A stretch of 64,000 bases of DNA, from positions 606,237 through 670,236 of the forward strand of contig NZ_KB822575.1 in the NCBI RefSeq assembly GCF_000364605.1, read 5' to 3'. Shown piece by piece: positions 41,866-50,744 of this stretch. The notes beneath the pieces were generated by a model. The model did no database searches. It was not told where the DNA came from and was given only the letters and a program-made list of their open reading frames with translations. The position numbers were made by a program, and so were the translations under genes. The stretch comes from Nocardioides sp. Iso805N (GTDB taxonomy: Bacteria; Actinomycetota; Actinomycetes; Propionibacteriales; Nocardioidaceae). Each line of letters starts with the position of its first letter. Position 1 is the first letter of the stretch.

Positions 41866-41916
41866 GCGATTGAGCGAGCCGGAGCGAGCTTGCTCGTTTC
41901 CGGCGAGCGATTGAGC
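41866..41916. repeat. Direct repeat and hairpin before the ArsA-like genes
   Basis: GCGATTGAGC occurs at 41866-41875 and again at 41907-41916. Between them is a hairpin centred on CGAGC-TT-GCTCG whose stem extends, with one bulge, to CCGG/CCGG. It lies 34-84 bp before the first ArsA-like start. It may be a leader regulatory structure. Confidence 0.4.
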
Positions 41917-41949
41917 CAGCGGCGCGCAGCGCCGTCTACATTGACCCCC

Positions 41950-42948
41950 ATGACCGACTGGCCGCGCGTGCAGCTCCACGTTGTCACCGGCAAGGGCGGC
42001 ACCGGCAAGTCGACGGTGGCCGCCGCCCTCGCCCTGGCCCTCGCCGGCGAGGGCAGGAACGTCCTGCTCTGCGAGGTCGAGGGGCGCCAGGGCGTGGCCC
42101 GGATGTTCGACGTCGATCCCCTGCCCTACGCCGAGACCCGCATCGCCACCGGCCTGCGCACCGGCCCCGAGGAGCCGGGCAGCGTCTACGCGCTGCACAT
42201 CGAAGCCGAGGCGGCGCTGCTGGAGTACCTGCGGATGTACTACAAGCTCGGGCCGGCTGGGCGGGCGCTGGACCGCTTCGGGGTGACCGAGTTCGCCACC
42301 ACGGTGGCCCCCGGCGTACGCGACGTGCTGCTGACGGGGAAGGTCTTCGAGGCGGTGCAGCGCAACAGCCGCAACAAGGGCGCACGGCAGTACGACGCGG
42401 TCGTCCTCGACGCGCCGCCGACGGGCCGGATCACCGCGTTCCTCAACGTCTCCGAGTCCGTGGCCGGGCTGGCCAAGGTCGGCCCGATCAAGAACCAGGC
42501 CGACACGATGATGACGCTGTTCCGCTCGCCGCGGACCGCCGTGCACCTGGTCACCCTGCTGGAGGAGATGCCGGTGCAGGAGACCGCCGACGGGATCGGC
42601 GAGCTGCGCGGGGCCCGGCTGCCGGTCGGCGGCGTCATCGTCAACCAGGTCCGCCCGCGCGACCTGCCCCAGGAGGCGCTGGCCGCGGCCCGCAAGGGCA
42701 GCCTGGATCGCGCCGAGATCGGCGGCGACCTGGCCGCCGCGGGGCTCCAGCCCTCCGACGAGATGATCGAGGGGCTGCTGGCGGAGGCGGCCGAGCACGC
42801 CGAGCGGCGGGCGCTGGAGGACGGCCAGCGCACGGTGGTGCAGGGCCTCGGCGTACCGACATACGAGCTGGAGCGGGTGGCCGGCGGGATCGATCTCGGG
42901 GGTCTCTACGAGCTGGCGGCCTCGCTCAAGCAGCAGGGGATGGCATGA
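41950..42948 (+). CDS. ArsA/Get3-like ATPase, first of a pair
   Basis: 332 aa. Deviant Walker A VTGKGGTGKSTVAAAL at the N-terminus, VVLDAPPTGRITAFLNV as the switch region, and a helical C-terminal half. Actinobacteria encode two adjacent anion-transporting-ATPase-like proteins (Rv3679/Rv3680) that form a hetero-complex similar to Get3. The ATG at 41950 fits the conserved N-terminus; an in-frame upstream ATG at 41890 lies in the hairpin region. Stop overlaps the partner. Confidence 0.9.
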   Translation: MTDWPRVQLHVVTGKGGTGKSTVAAALALALAGEGRNVLLCEVEGRQGVARMFDVDPLPYAETRIATGLRTGPEEPGSVYALHIEAEAALLEYLRMYYKLGPAGRALDRFGVTEFATTVAPGVRDVLLTGKVFEAVQRNSRNKGARQYDAVVLDAPPTGRITAFLNVSESVAGLAKVGPIKNQADTMMTLFRSPRTAVHLVTLLEEMPVQETADGIGELRGARLPVGGVIVNQVRPRDLPQEALAAARKGSLDRAEIGGDLAAAGLQPSDEMIEGLLAEAAEHAERRALEDGQRTVVQGLGVPTYELERVAGGIDLGGLYELAASLKQQGMA

Positions 42949-44072
42949 AGAACGAACTCGACATCGACGGCCTGCTGGACGACCGGCAGACCCGGATCAT
43001 CGTCTGCTGCGGCTCCGGCGGCGTCGGGAAGACGACCACCAGCGCCGCGCTCGCGCTGCGGGCGGCCGAGCGCGGGCGCAAGGTCGTCGTCCTCACCATC
43101 GACCCGGCCCGCCGGCTGGCGCAGTCGATGGGGATCGAGCAGCTGGACAACACCCCTCGCCCGGTCCCGGGGGCTTCGGAGGGCGAGGGCAGCCTCGACG
43201 CCATGATGCTGGACATGAAGCGCACCTTCGACGAGGTGGTGCTCAGTCAGGCCACCCCGGAGAAGGCCGAGCAGATCCTGCACAACCCCTTCTACATCGC
43301 GCTCAGCTCCAGCTTCGCCGGCACCCAGGAGTACATGGCGATGGAGAAGCTCGGCCAGCTCTACCGCGACGCCGAGGCGAGCGGGAGCTACGACCTGATC
43401 GTGGTCGACACGCCGCCGTCGCGCTCCGCGCTGGACTTCCTCGACGCCCCCGAGCGACTCTCCAGCTTCCTCGACGGCCGGTTCATCCGGATGATGCTGG
43501 CGCCGGCCCGAGGGCCGGCCCGGCTGATGTCGGCCGGCTTCTCGCTGGTCACCGGCGCGCTGAGCAAGGTGCTGGGTGGGCAGTTCCTCAAGGACCTGCA
43601 GATGTTCGTCAGCGCGCTCGACACCGTCTTCGGCGGCTTCCGCGCGCGAGCCCAGCAGACCTACGCCCTGCTCCAGGCCAGGGGTACGGCGTTCCTGGTC
43701 GTCGCGGCGCCGGAGGACGACGCGCTGCGCGAGGCGGCGTACTTCGTCGAGCGGCTGCAGGGCGACCGGATGCCGCTGGCCGGCCTGGTCGTCAACCGCG
43801 CCGCGGTCTCCGACCACACCGACCTGTCCGTCGCTGCGGCGATGGCCGCGACCGAGCGGCTCGGGGCCGAGAGCGTGACCGCAGGCCTGCTGCGGATCCA
43901 TGCCGACCGCGAGCGGCTGGTGGCGCGCCAGCGCACGCTGCGGCAGCGCTTCGCCGCCGCACACCCGCAGGTCGCCAGCGTCGTCGTGCCGGCGCTGGCG
44001 GGCGACGTGCACGACCTGGACGGCCTCCGCGAGATCGGCCGGCTGCTCGCCGGGGCTCGCGCGGAGGACTGA
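42945..44072 (+). CDS. ArsA/Get3-like ATPase, second of a pair
   Basis: 375 aa. Walker A CCGSGGVGKTTTSAALAL, switch VVLTIDPARRLAQSMG, and VVDTPPSRSALDFLDAPERL. It partners the preceding ATPase; the mycobacterial pair has been linked to stress and metabolite resistance. The ATG overlaps the upstream stop (ATGA), implying fixed stoichiometry. The WhiB gene is convergent 8 bp downstream. Confidence 0.92.
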   Translation: MKNELDIDGLLDDRQTRIIVCCGSGGVGKTTTSAALALRAAERGRKVVVLTIDPARRLAQSMGIEQLDNTPRPVPGASEGEGSLDAMMLDMKRTFDEVVLSQATPEKAEQILHNPFYIALSSSFAGTQEYMAMEKLGQLYRDAEASGSYDLIVVDTPPSRSALDFLDAPERLSSFLDGRFIRMMLAPARGPARLMSAGFSLVTGALSKVLGGQFLKDLQMFVSALDTVFGGFRARAQQTYALLQARGTAFLVVAAPEDDALREAAYFVERLQGDRMPLAGLVVNRAAVSDHTDLSVAAAMAATERLGAESVTAGLLRIHADRERLVARQRTLRQRFAAAHPQVASVVVPALAGDVHDLDGLREIGRLLAGARAED

Positions 44073-44080
44073 TGCGGCCG

Positions 44081-44359
44081 TCAGGCGGGCGTGTGATCCT
44101 TGATCCGCGCCGCCTCGAGCACCGATCGCCACGACGCGGACGGCTTGCGACGCAGCAACGCCCGGCGCTCACGCTCGGTCATGCCGCCCCAGACGCCCCA
44201 CTCGATCTGATTGTCGAGTGCCTCGGCGAGGCATTCGGTGCGCACCGCGCACCCGCTGCAGACCTGCTTGGCCTTGTTCTGCTCGGCACCTCGCACGAAG
44301 AGTGCGTCCGGCTGCTCGACTCGGCAAGCCGCCTTGGGTGTCCAGTCTTCAACCCACAT
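44081..44359 (-). CDS. WhiB family transcriptional regulator (WhiB4-like position)
   Basis: 92 aa. The four cluster cysteines are C12, C34, C37 and C43 (C-x21-C-x2-C-x5-C), followed by GVWGGM and a basic RRALLRRKPS tail that contacts DNA. It should carry a redox- or NO-sensitive 4Fe-4S cluster. Position between the ArsA pair and ponA2 matches WhiB4 (Rv3681c). The ATG at 44357-44359 was chosen for MWVEDWTPKAACR; a GTG/ATG extension to 44410 is possible. Confidence 0.92.
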   Translation of the reverse strand: MWVEDWTPKAACRVEQPDALFVRGAEQNKAKQVCSGCAVRTECLAEALDNQIEWGVWGGMTERERRALLRRKPSASWRSVLEAARIKDHTPA

Positions 44360-44422
44360 GTTGTGTCCCCAGATGAAATTCGAACCGGGTGCGTGTGTCC
44401 CCACGACCACGCGACCGGCCTG

Positions 44423-44437
44423 TTACCCGTGGGGTAA
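44423..44437. promoter_or_regulatory. TTACCC-N3-GGGTAA dyad upstream of whiB
   Basis: Perfect 6-bp arms with a 3-nt centre, about 65 bp upstream of the WhiB start. Possible operator or autoregulatory site. Confidence 0.4.
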
Positions 44438-44484
44438 ACCTAAGGGCCACCTGAACGCCTGCCCAGACTCTTTTCGACTCACGT

Positions 44485-44513
44485 GTCATAGTCCGATATG
44501 ACTAGACGTCTAG
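44485..44513. promoter_or_regulatory. Adjacent dyads in the whiB-ponA2 divergent promoter region
   Basis: GTCATA-N6-TATGAC (44485-44502) is followed directly by the perfect 12-bp palindrome CTAGACGTCTAG (44502-44513). The segment is AT-rich for this genome and lies 70-100 bp before the ponA2 start, so it probably contains promoter or operator elements for one or both genes. Confidence 0.5.
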
Positions 44514-44584
44514 GCCGTCCGCTTAGGTAGGGCAGTGCGCCGCGATCACCGCAGGATCAGGGTCTCCCAGGTACCCTGAGCGGC

Positions 44585-46972
44585 ATGTCTCAGCAGGTCC
44601 CGCCTTCTCGCGTCCTCAGTCACCTGGGGGTGATGGCGGTGCTCGCCGTCGTACTCGGAGTGGTGGTCGCGGGTATCGCGATCCCCTTCGCCGGCATCGC
44701 CGGCATCAGTGCACGTCAAGTCGCCAAGGCCGTCGACGACCTTCCGGCGACCTTCGACACCGGGACGCTGCCGCAGACCACCCGGATCGTCGACGCCAAC
44801 GGCAACCTGATCACCACGCTCTACGACCAGAACCGGGTCTACCGGCCGCTCGACCAGATCTCGCGGAACATGACCCAGGCGATCGTCTCGATCGAGGACT
44901 ACCGCTTCTACCAGCACGGTGCGATCGACCTGAAGGGCACGCTGCGCGCCTTCGTCACCAACCAGGCCAACAGCGGCACGGTCCAAGGTGGCTCCTCGAT
45001 CACCCAGCAGCTGGTCAAGCAGACCCTGCTGACCCAGGCCGAGGAGTCCGGCAACAAGAACGCCATGAAGGCCGCCACCGCCGACACCTACGCCCGCAAG
45101 CTCAAGGAGCTGCGCTACGCCATCGCGCTGGAGCAGGCGCACAGCAAGGACTGGATCCTCGAGCGATACCTGAACACCGCCTACTTCGGTGACGGCGCGT
45201 ACGGCGTCCAGGCCGCGGCACGGCACTACTTCAACGTGAACTCCAACCAGCTCACGGTCAAGCAGAGCGCGCTGCTGGCGGGTCTGGTGAAGAACCCCAC
45301 CGGCTACGACCCGACCAACTTCCCCGACGCCGCCGTCGCTCGCCGCAACGTCGTGCTCGACCGCGAGGCGCAGCTGCACGTCATCACCAGCGACCAGGCC
45401 GACGCGTTGAAGCAGAAGAAGCTGGGCCTGCACGTCCAGAGCTCGCAGAACGGCTGCGTGAACGCGACCGCGCCGTTCTTCTGCGACTACGTGATCAACT
45501 ACCTCGAGCGCGACCCGGACCTCGGCAAGACCGTCGATGCGCGCAAGAAGCTGCTCACCTCCGGTGGCCTGACGATCCACACCACCCTGGAGTCACCGAA
45601 CCAGCGCGCCGCGGACTCCTCGCTCGCCAAGCACGTCTATCCGACCGACAACGCGGTCGGCGGCATCGCCGAGGTCGAGCCGGGCACCGGCAACGTGCTC
45701 GCGCTCGCCCAGTCCCGGCCGATGGGCAACGCCGCCAAGAAGGGCCAGACCTACATCAACTACACGATCCCGCAGGAGCTCGGTGGCTCGGCTGGTTTCC
45801 AGGCGGGGTCCACCTTCAAGCTCTTCGTGCTGGCCAGCGCCATCGAGGATCACATCCCGACGTCGACGAAGTTCAACTCGCAGTCCCCGATGACGTTCAA
45901 CCAGGCCGACTACAAGAACTGCGCCGGCGCGCCGCAGTGGGGCGGACCCTGGGTGGTCCACAACGAGACCGGCACCGGCATCTTCGACATGTACAAGGCC
46001 ACCCAGCTGTCGATCAACACCTACTTCACCCAGCTGGAGCGGCTCACCGGCATCTGCCAGCCCTTCGCCCTGGCCAAGCAGATGGGTGTGGACCTGACCG
46101 ACCCCGACGGGGATCCGCAGACCCGTGCGGGCGCGGAGCGGACGCCGTCGTTCACCCTCGGCATCCCGAGCGTCAGCCCGCTGGAGATGGCAGGCGCCTA
46201 CGCCACCTTCGCCGCTCGCGGCGAGCATTGCGACCCGCGGCCGGTCACGGAGATCGACGACGCGGCGGGCACGCCGATCAAGACCTACGCGAAGTCCTGC
46301 AAGCAGGTCATCCCGGACTGGGTCGCCGACCAGGTCAACGACATCACCCAAGGTGTCCAGCAGCCGGCGAACGCCCGCAACGAGGGCCACGCCGGTTTCG
46401 GGTACGAGCTCGGTCACACCAACCTCCAGACCTCGACCGGCGCGGTGATCCCCTCGGCGGGCAAGACCGGCACCACGCAGTCCGATCGCTCGGTGTGGTT
46501 CGACGGCTACACGCCACAGATCTCGACCGTTGCCATGATCGCGGGCGCCAATGAGCAGGGCACTCCGATCTCGCTCGACAACGTGGCCGTGGGCGGTTAT
46601 GTGCACAGCGAGGTGTCCGGTTCCGGGTTCGCCGGTCCGATGTGGGCCGACGCCATGCACCCGATCCAGTCCTCGCTCGACCCGGTGCCGTTCCATCCCA
46701 TCAATGTCGCCGCGGAGACGGGTGTCAGCGCCAGCATCCCGAGCGTCGGCGGCCTGAGCTACAAGGCGGCTGAGCAGGCCTTGGAGGCCGCGGGCTTCCA
46801 CGTCGCGCGCGGTTCCGCCGTCGCCTCGACGTACGCCGCCGGGACGGTCGTCTACGGCACGCCCTCGGGCACGGCGCCGACAGGCTCCGTCATCATGCTC
46901 TACACCTCGACCGGGCACGCGCCCGCACCGCCGAAGCAGCACAAGAAGGCGAACCACAAGAAGGGCCGCTAG
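44585..46972 (+). CDS. Bifunctional class A penicillin-binding protein (PonA2-like)
   Basis: 795 aa. N-terminal membrane anchor (LAVVLGVVVAGIAIPFAGI); glycosyltransferase GT51 with IEDYRFYQHGAIDLKG and GGSSITQQLVKQ; transpeptidase with SxxK S409 (AGSTFK), SxN in LSINTYF and KTG in SAGKTGTTQ; a single C-terminal PASTA domain (SIPSVGGLSYKAAEQALEAA); and a basic tail. It polymerises and cross-links peptidoglycan outside the membrane. Same place as Rv3682. Divergent from whiB. Confidence 0.95.
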   Translation: MSQQVPPSRVLSHLGVMAVLAVVLGVVVAGIAIPFAGIAGISARQVAKAVDDLPATFDTGTLPQTTRIVDANGNLITTLYDQNRVYRPLDQISRNMTQAIVSIEDYRFYQHGAIDLKGTLRAFVTNQANSGTVQGGSSITQQLVKQTLLTQAEESGNKNAMKAATADTYARKLKELRYAIALEQAHSKDWILERYLNTAYFGDGAYGVQAAARHYFNVNSNQLTVKQSALLAGLVKNPTGYDPTNFPDAAVARRNVVLDREAQLHVITSDQADALKQKKLGLHVQSSQNGCVNATAPFFCDYVINYLERDPDLGKTVDARKKLLTSGGLTIHTTLESPNQRAADSSLAKHVYPTDNAVGGIAEVEPGTGNVLALAQSRPMGNAAKKGQTYINYTIPQELGGSAGFQAGSTFKLFVLASAIEDHIPTSTKFNSQSPMTFNQADYKNCAGAPQWGGPWVVHNETGTGIFDMYKATQLSINTYFTQLERLTGICQPFALAKQMGVDLTDPDGDPQTRAGAERTPSFTLGIPSVSPLEMAGAYATFAARGEHCDPRPVTEIDDAAGTPIKTYAKSCKQVIPDWVADQVNDITQGVQQPANARNEGHAGFGYELGHTNLQTSTGAVIPSAGKTGTTQSDRSVWFDGYTPQISTVAMIAGANEQGTPISLDNVAVGGYVHSEVSGSGFAGPMWADAMHPIQSSLDPVPFHPINVAAETGVSASIPSVGGLSYKAAEQALEAAGFHVARGSAVASTYAAGTVVYGTPSGTAPTGSVIMLYTSTGHAPAPPKQHKKANHKKGR

Positions 46973-47034
46973 GCGACGCGGGATCGACGCCGGGGGCGCC
47001 GGCCTCCGGCTGTACGTCGGGACCCGCGCCGGCC

Positions 47035-47487
47035 TCAGGCGCCGAGCTGGCGGCGTACCTCCGCGGCGACGGCGCCGCCGTCCGCACGTCCCTTGACCTG
47101 CGGGGTCACCACGCCCATCACCTTGCCCATCGCCTTCACGTCGGCGGCGCCGGTCTGCGCGATCGCCTCGGCGACCAGGTCGCTGATCTCCGCCGGCGTG
47201 AGCTGCGCCGGGAGGTAGTCGGCGAGCACGGCCGCCTCCGCCTTCTCCTTGGCGGCCTGCTCGGGGCGGCCGCCGTCGGCGAACGCCGTCGCTGCCTCGC
47301 GGCGCTTCTTGGCCTCGCTGGAGAGCACTCCGATGACCTCGTCGTCGGAGAGCTCGCGAGCCTGCTTGCCGGCGACCTCGGCGTTGGTGATCGCGGTGAG
47401 CACCATCCGCAGCGTGCTGGAACGGATCTCGTCGCGCGCCTTCATCGCAGTCGTCAGGTCGGTGCGGATCGTCTCCTTGAGGGTCAT
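47035..47487 (-). CDS. GatB/YqeY domain protein
   Basis: 150 aa. Typical YqeY pattern: TLKETIRTDLTTAMKARDEI, STLRMVLTAITNAEV, DDEVIGVLSSEAKKRREA and a C-terminal MGKVMGVVTPQVKGRADGG. It resembles the tail domain of the GatB amidotransferase subunit; role unknown. MTLKET at 47487 is preferred; an in-frame start at 47496 (MLFMTL) is possible. Divergent from the phosphoesterase with a 26-bp gap. Confidence 0.88.
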   Translation of the reverse strand: MTLKETIRTDLTTAMKARDEIRSSTLRMVLTAITNAEVAGKQARELSDDEVIGVLSSEAKKRREAATAFADGGRPEQAAKEKAEAAVLADYLPAQLTPAEISDLVAEAIAQTGAADVKAMGKVMGVVTPQVKGRADGGAVAAEVRRQLGA

Positions 47488-47513
47488 GAACAGCATTGTG
47501 GCAGGGTTGAACC

Positions 47514-48431
47514 ATGCGGCTCCGCTCGGTTTTCGGCTCACTGGTCGGCGCGGGCGCACTCGCGGGGGCCGGACTGACCGCCTACGCGGCCTGGGAGGCC
47601 CGCCAATACACCCTGCGCGAGGTGACGGTGCCGGCACTGCCGCCGGGTGCGGACCCTCTCCGGGTGCTGCACCTCTCCGACATCCACCTGATCCCGACCC
47701 AGCAGCGCAAGCTCGACTGGCTGGCCGGCCTGGCGCTGCTGCGACCCGACCTGGTGGTCGACACCGGTGACAACCTCTCCCACCAGCGATCCGTGCCACC
47801 GCTGCTGGAGGCGCTCGGCGGGTTGCTGGACGTGCCCGGCGTGTTCGTGCACGGCTCCAACGACTACTTCGAGCCGAGGTTGCGCAACCCGTTCCGCTAC
47901 CTGCTGCCGGACGACGGCAAGAGGCACATCAACGTGCCGCAGCTGCCCTGGCGAGACCTCACCGCCCGCTTCACCGAAGCCGGCTGGACCGACCTGACCA
48001 ACCGCACCGCACGGCTGAGCGTCAACGGGCTCGACATCGCCTTCGCCGGCGTCGACGACCCGCACCTGGGCTACGACCGGCTCGACAAGGTCGCCGGACC
48101 GGCACCGGCCGACGCGGACCTCCGGCTCGGCATCACCCACGCCCCCTACCTGCGGGTGCTGGACCGCTTCGCCGAGGACGGGTACGACGCGATCCTCGCC
48201 GGCCACACCCACGGAGGCCAGGTCTGCCTGCCGCGGCTCGGTGGCGGCGGCCGGGCGCTGACCACCAACTGCGACATCGACCCTGCCCGCGCCCGCGGCC
48301 TGCACTTCCACCAGGACTCCTGGCTGCACGTCTCCGCCGGGCTGGGGACCTCGCCGTACGCCCGGATCCGGGTCGCGTGCCGACCCGAGGCGACCCTGCT
48401 GGAGTTCGTCGCACGGCCCGATTACAGATGA
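47514..48431 (+). CDS. Metallophosphoesterase
   Basis: 305 aa. N-terminal membrane helix (GSLVGAGALAGAGLTAYAAW), then the calcineurin-like core with LHLSDIHL, VVDTGDNLSH, HGSNDYF and ILAGHTHGGQVCLP. It resembles YkuE/YaeI-type membrane phosphodiesterases acting on phospholipid-like substrates. Matches Rv3683 in position. Confidence 0.9.
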   Translation: MRLRSVFGSLVGAGALAGAGLTAYAAWEARQYTLREVTVPALPPGADPLRVLHLSDIHLIPTQQRKLDWLAGLALLRPDLVVDTGDNLSHQRSVPPLLEALGGLLDVPGVFVHGSNDYFEPRLRNPFRYLLPDDGKRHINVPQLPWRDLTARFTEAGWTDLTNRTARLSVNGLDIAFAGVDDPHLGYDRLDKVAGPAPADADLRLGITHAPYLRVLDRFAEDGYDAILAGHTHGGQVCLPRLGGGGRALTTNCDIDPARARGLHFHQDSWLHVSAGLGTSPYARIRVACRPEATLLEFVARPDYR

Positions 48432-48488
48432 CCTGCCCGCCTCCGCTATGCTCCGGTGCGTTGCAAAACGCGCAAGCGGGATGCGATT

Positions 48489-48562
<74 letters not shown>

Positions 48563-48586
48563 CCCTGTGATGTCTCAGGACATCGG

Positions 48587-48620
48587 AAGACCCGGACCTA
48601 CGGATGTGGGTCCGGGTCTT
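48587..48620 (+). terminator. Terminator of tRNA-Pro
   Basis: 12-bp perfect stem AAGACCCGGACC/GGTCCGGGTCTT with a 10-nt loop, 24 bp after the tRNA. Confidence 0.8.
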
Positions 48621-48795
48621 GGTCATTTCGGAGTTGGCGGGCTGGTCGCCGAGAGGTGGCCGAGGCGAGACAGATCCCGCACGTGCGCGATGTTTCCGCC
48701 CCGATTCGGGTCAGCGGCGTGCCATATCCCGCACCTGCACGGTCTGGCACCACCACGCCCGTACGACCCACGCACCCCCGACAGGCAGGGCCGCC

Positions 48796-49380
48796 TCAGC
48801 CGCGCAGCTTGTCCCCGAAGCTCGCGCCGATGCGCCCGGCGAGTCCGGTGAGTGCCTCGTCGAGCGTCGCCGCGACGACGGCGTCGTCCAGCGCGCTCTG
48901 CCGGACGAAGCCGGCATCGACCATCCCCTGCAGCGCGTTCAGCAGCGGCGTCCAGAAGCCGCCCGCGTTGAAGAAGCAGACCGGGTCGTCGTTGAAGCCG
49001 ATCTGACGCCAGCTCCACATCTCGATGATCTCCTCGAGCGTGCCGATGCCGCCGGGCAGGCAGAGGAACGCGTCGGCGTACTGGGCCATGAGGGCCTTGC
49101 GCTCGTGCATCGTCTCCACGACGCGCAGCTCGGTCAGGTCGTCGCGCCCCCACTCGCGCTCCACCATCGAGCGCGGGATCACCCCGATGACCTCGCCGCC
49201 GGCGTCGAGCGCGCCCTGCGAGACCGCGCCCATCAGGCCGAACCCGCCCGCGCCGTAGACGAGGCCGATGCCGCGCTCGGCCAGACCGCGACCGACGTCG
49301 TACGCCGATCGGGCCAGAGTCTCGTCGTGGCCGGGTGCCGAACCGCAGAAGACCGCCACGCGGCGGAGCCGGGAGTGCAC
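48796..49380 (-). CDS. LOG family protein (TIGR00730, Rossmann fold)
   Basis: 194 aa. Contains VAVFCGSAPG, VYGAGGFGLMGAVSQGAL, METMHERKALMAQ-like ETMHERKALMAQYADAF and the signature LPGGIGTLEEIIEMWSW. LOG proteins are nucleoside-5'-monophosphate phosphoribohydrolases; some activate cytokinins. The bacterial role is uncertain. GTG at 49378-49380; an extension to 49497 would be possible but lacks a site. The 175 bp between the tRNA terminator and this gene holds only two copies of ATCCCGCACsTGC. Confidence 0.88.
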   Translation of the reverse strand: MHSRLRRVAVFCGSAPGHDETLARSAYDVGRGLAERGIGLVYGAGGFGLMGAVSQGALDAGGEVIGVIPRSMVEREWGRDDLTELRVVETMHERKALMAQYADAFLCLPGGIGTLEEIIEMWSWRQIGFNDDPVCFFNAGGFWTPLLNALQGMVDAGFVRQSALDDAVVAATLDEALTGLAGRIGASFGDKLRG

Positions 49381-49546
49381 GGAGCACAGCGTACGGCCCG
49401 GCCGCGCACGGCCGCCCCTGCAGCGACACCGAAGGTTGACCGGATTCGGACATCGGGGAGCCTCAGGACCGTCCAAGGACTCCGATGTGTTCGCCATCTG
49501 AGACGTTCGACTCAGGCCAGCGGGTCAGATCGCCGATCCTCGTGAG

Positions 49547-50722
49547 GTGAGAAAGCGCTTCACCGCCCTCGTCACCGGTCTCCTGGCCCTCGCCCTCTGC
49601 CTCGTCGGCATCGACGCCGGCACCGGTGCGGACGCCCAGCCGGCCAACGCCCGCGCAAGCGCCCGCGCCAAGGCCGTGACGTACGACGTCGACATGAGCG
49701 GCGCACCACTGCCCCAGAATCCCGGCAACCCGCTCGCCGGCGGCCGGTGGTCGGTCAACACCGGCTACTGGGACAGCCTGTATCCGGCGTACGCGGCCGC
49801 GACCGGCACCGACCGTGCCTACCTGGCCAAGTCGGCGCTGCAGCCACGGGCACTGTGGTTCACCATCGGCAACTCCGCCCACCGGCCGACGGCTATCTCG
49901 TCCTACATCGCGCAGGAGCAGGACGGCGACCCCAGCGTGCTGGTGCAGCTGGCGATCTTCGGCATCTGGGGGTTCAAGGGCGAGAGGAACCGGACCAAGC
50001 ACAAGCTGACCGCGAAGGAGCGGGCGACGTACCGCTCCTGGATCGACCAGGCCTCCGCCCAGATCGGCTCCTCCCGCGTCGCCATCGTGCTGGAGCCGGA
50101 CCTGGCGCTGGCCGCGAAGCGGTCCGACCTGGCCAAGAAGCAGCGGACCAAGGGCCTGGCGGCGCGCCAGGGCCTGACCCGGTACGCCGCCCAGACCTTC
50201 GCCGCCCGCAACCCGCAGGCGGCGGTGTACCTCGACGCCGGTGACGCCGACTGGCTCAGCACCAACCAGGCGGTCACGCTGCTGCAGAGCTCCGGGATTG
50301 CCTACGCGCGCGGTTTCGCCCTGGGCGCCACCCACTACTCCGCCACCCAGGCCGACATCGACCACGGTGCCGCGATCGCGGCCGCCCTGGCCGCCAAGGG
50401 GATCCACCGCCACTTCGTGATCGACACCGCCGACAACGGTCGGCCGTTCACCTACGGCCAGTTCTACGCCAAGCACCCGCACGGCTTCTTCGACAACTCC
50501 GCACCCTGCAAGAAGCCGACCGCGACGGTCTGCAACGCGCTCGGCGTCCCGCCGACCTGGAAGGTCACCTCGACCTCGCTGCCGCTCAGCGCCGCACAGC
50601 GCAGCACCGCCGCGCAGCTCGTCGACGGGTACCTCTGGTTCGGCCGCCCGTGGCTGCGCAACCAGGCGACCCCGTTCGTCAGGTCCAAGGCCATCCGCGC
50701 CGGGATGTACTCGCCCTTCTGA
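49547..50722 (+). CDS. Secreted GH6-like protein with incomplete catalytic set
   Basis: 391 aa. Signal peptide 1-31, then a GH6 (cellulase) fold: acid-bearing IVLEPDLAL with D185, YLDAGDADWLS, HFVIDTADNGRP and a C-terminal ALGVPP and GYLWFGRPWL. However, the usual RDC-type motif (expected around LVQLAIFGIW) and the later W-x-K-x-P-G-E-x-D-G motif are not recognisable, so two conserved acidic positions are absent. It may be an inactive carbohydrate-binding relative or an enzyme with altered chemistry. GTG start chosen before the signal peptide. Confidence 0.8.
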   Translation: MRKRFTALVTGLLALALCLVGIDAGTGADAQPANARASARAKAVTYDVDMSGAPLPQNPGNPLAGGRWSVNTGYWDSLYPAYAAATGTDRAYLAKSALQPRALWFTIGNSAHRPTAISSYIAQEQDGDPSVLVQLAIFGIWGFKGERNRTKHKLTAKERATYRSWIDQASAQIGSSRVAIVLEPDLALAAKRSDLAKKQRTKGLAARQGLTRYAAQTFAARNPQAAVYLDAGDADWLSTNQAVTLLQSSGIAYARGFALGATHYSATQADIDHGAAIAAALAAKGIHRHFVIDTADNGRPFTYGQFYAKHPHGFFDNSAPCKKPTATVCNALGVPPTWKVTSTSLPLSAAQRSTAAQLVDGYLWFGRPWLRNQATPFVRSKAIRAGMYSPF

Positions 50723-50744
50723 GGCGAGGTGAGAGACTCCTCAC

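Noticed and set aside
45593-47515. 640-residue minus-strand ORF
   Set aside because: Shadow of ponA2, running into the YqeY region in another frame.
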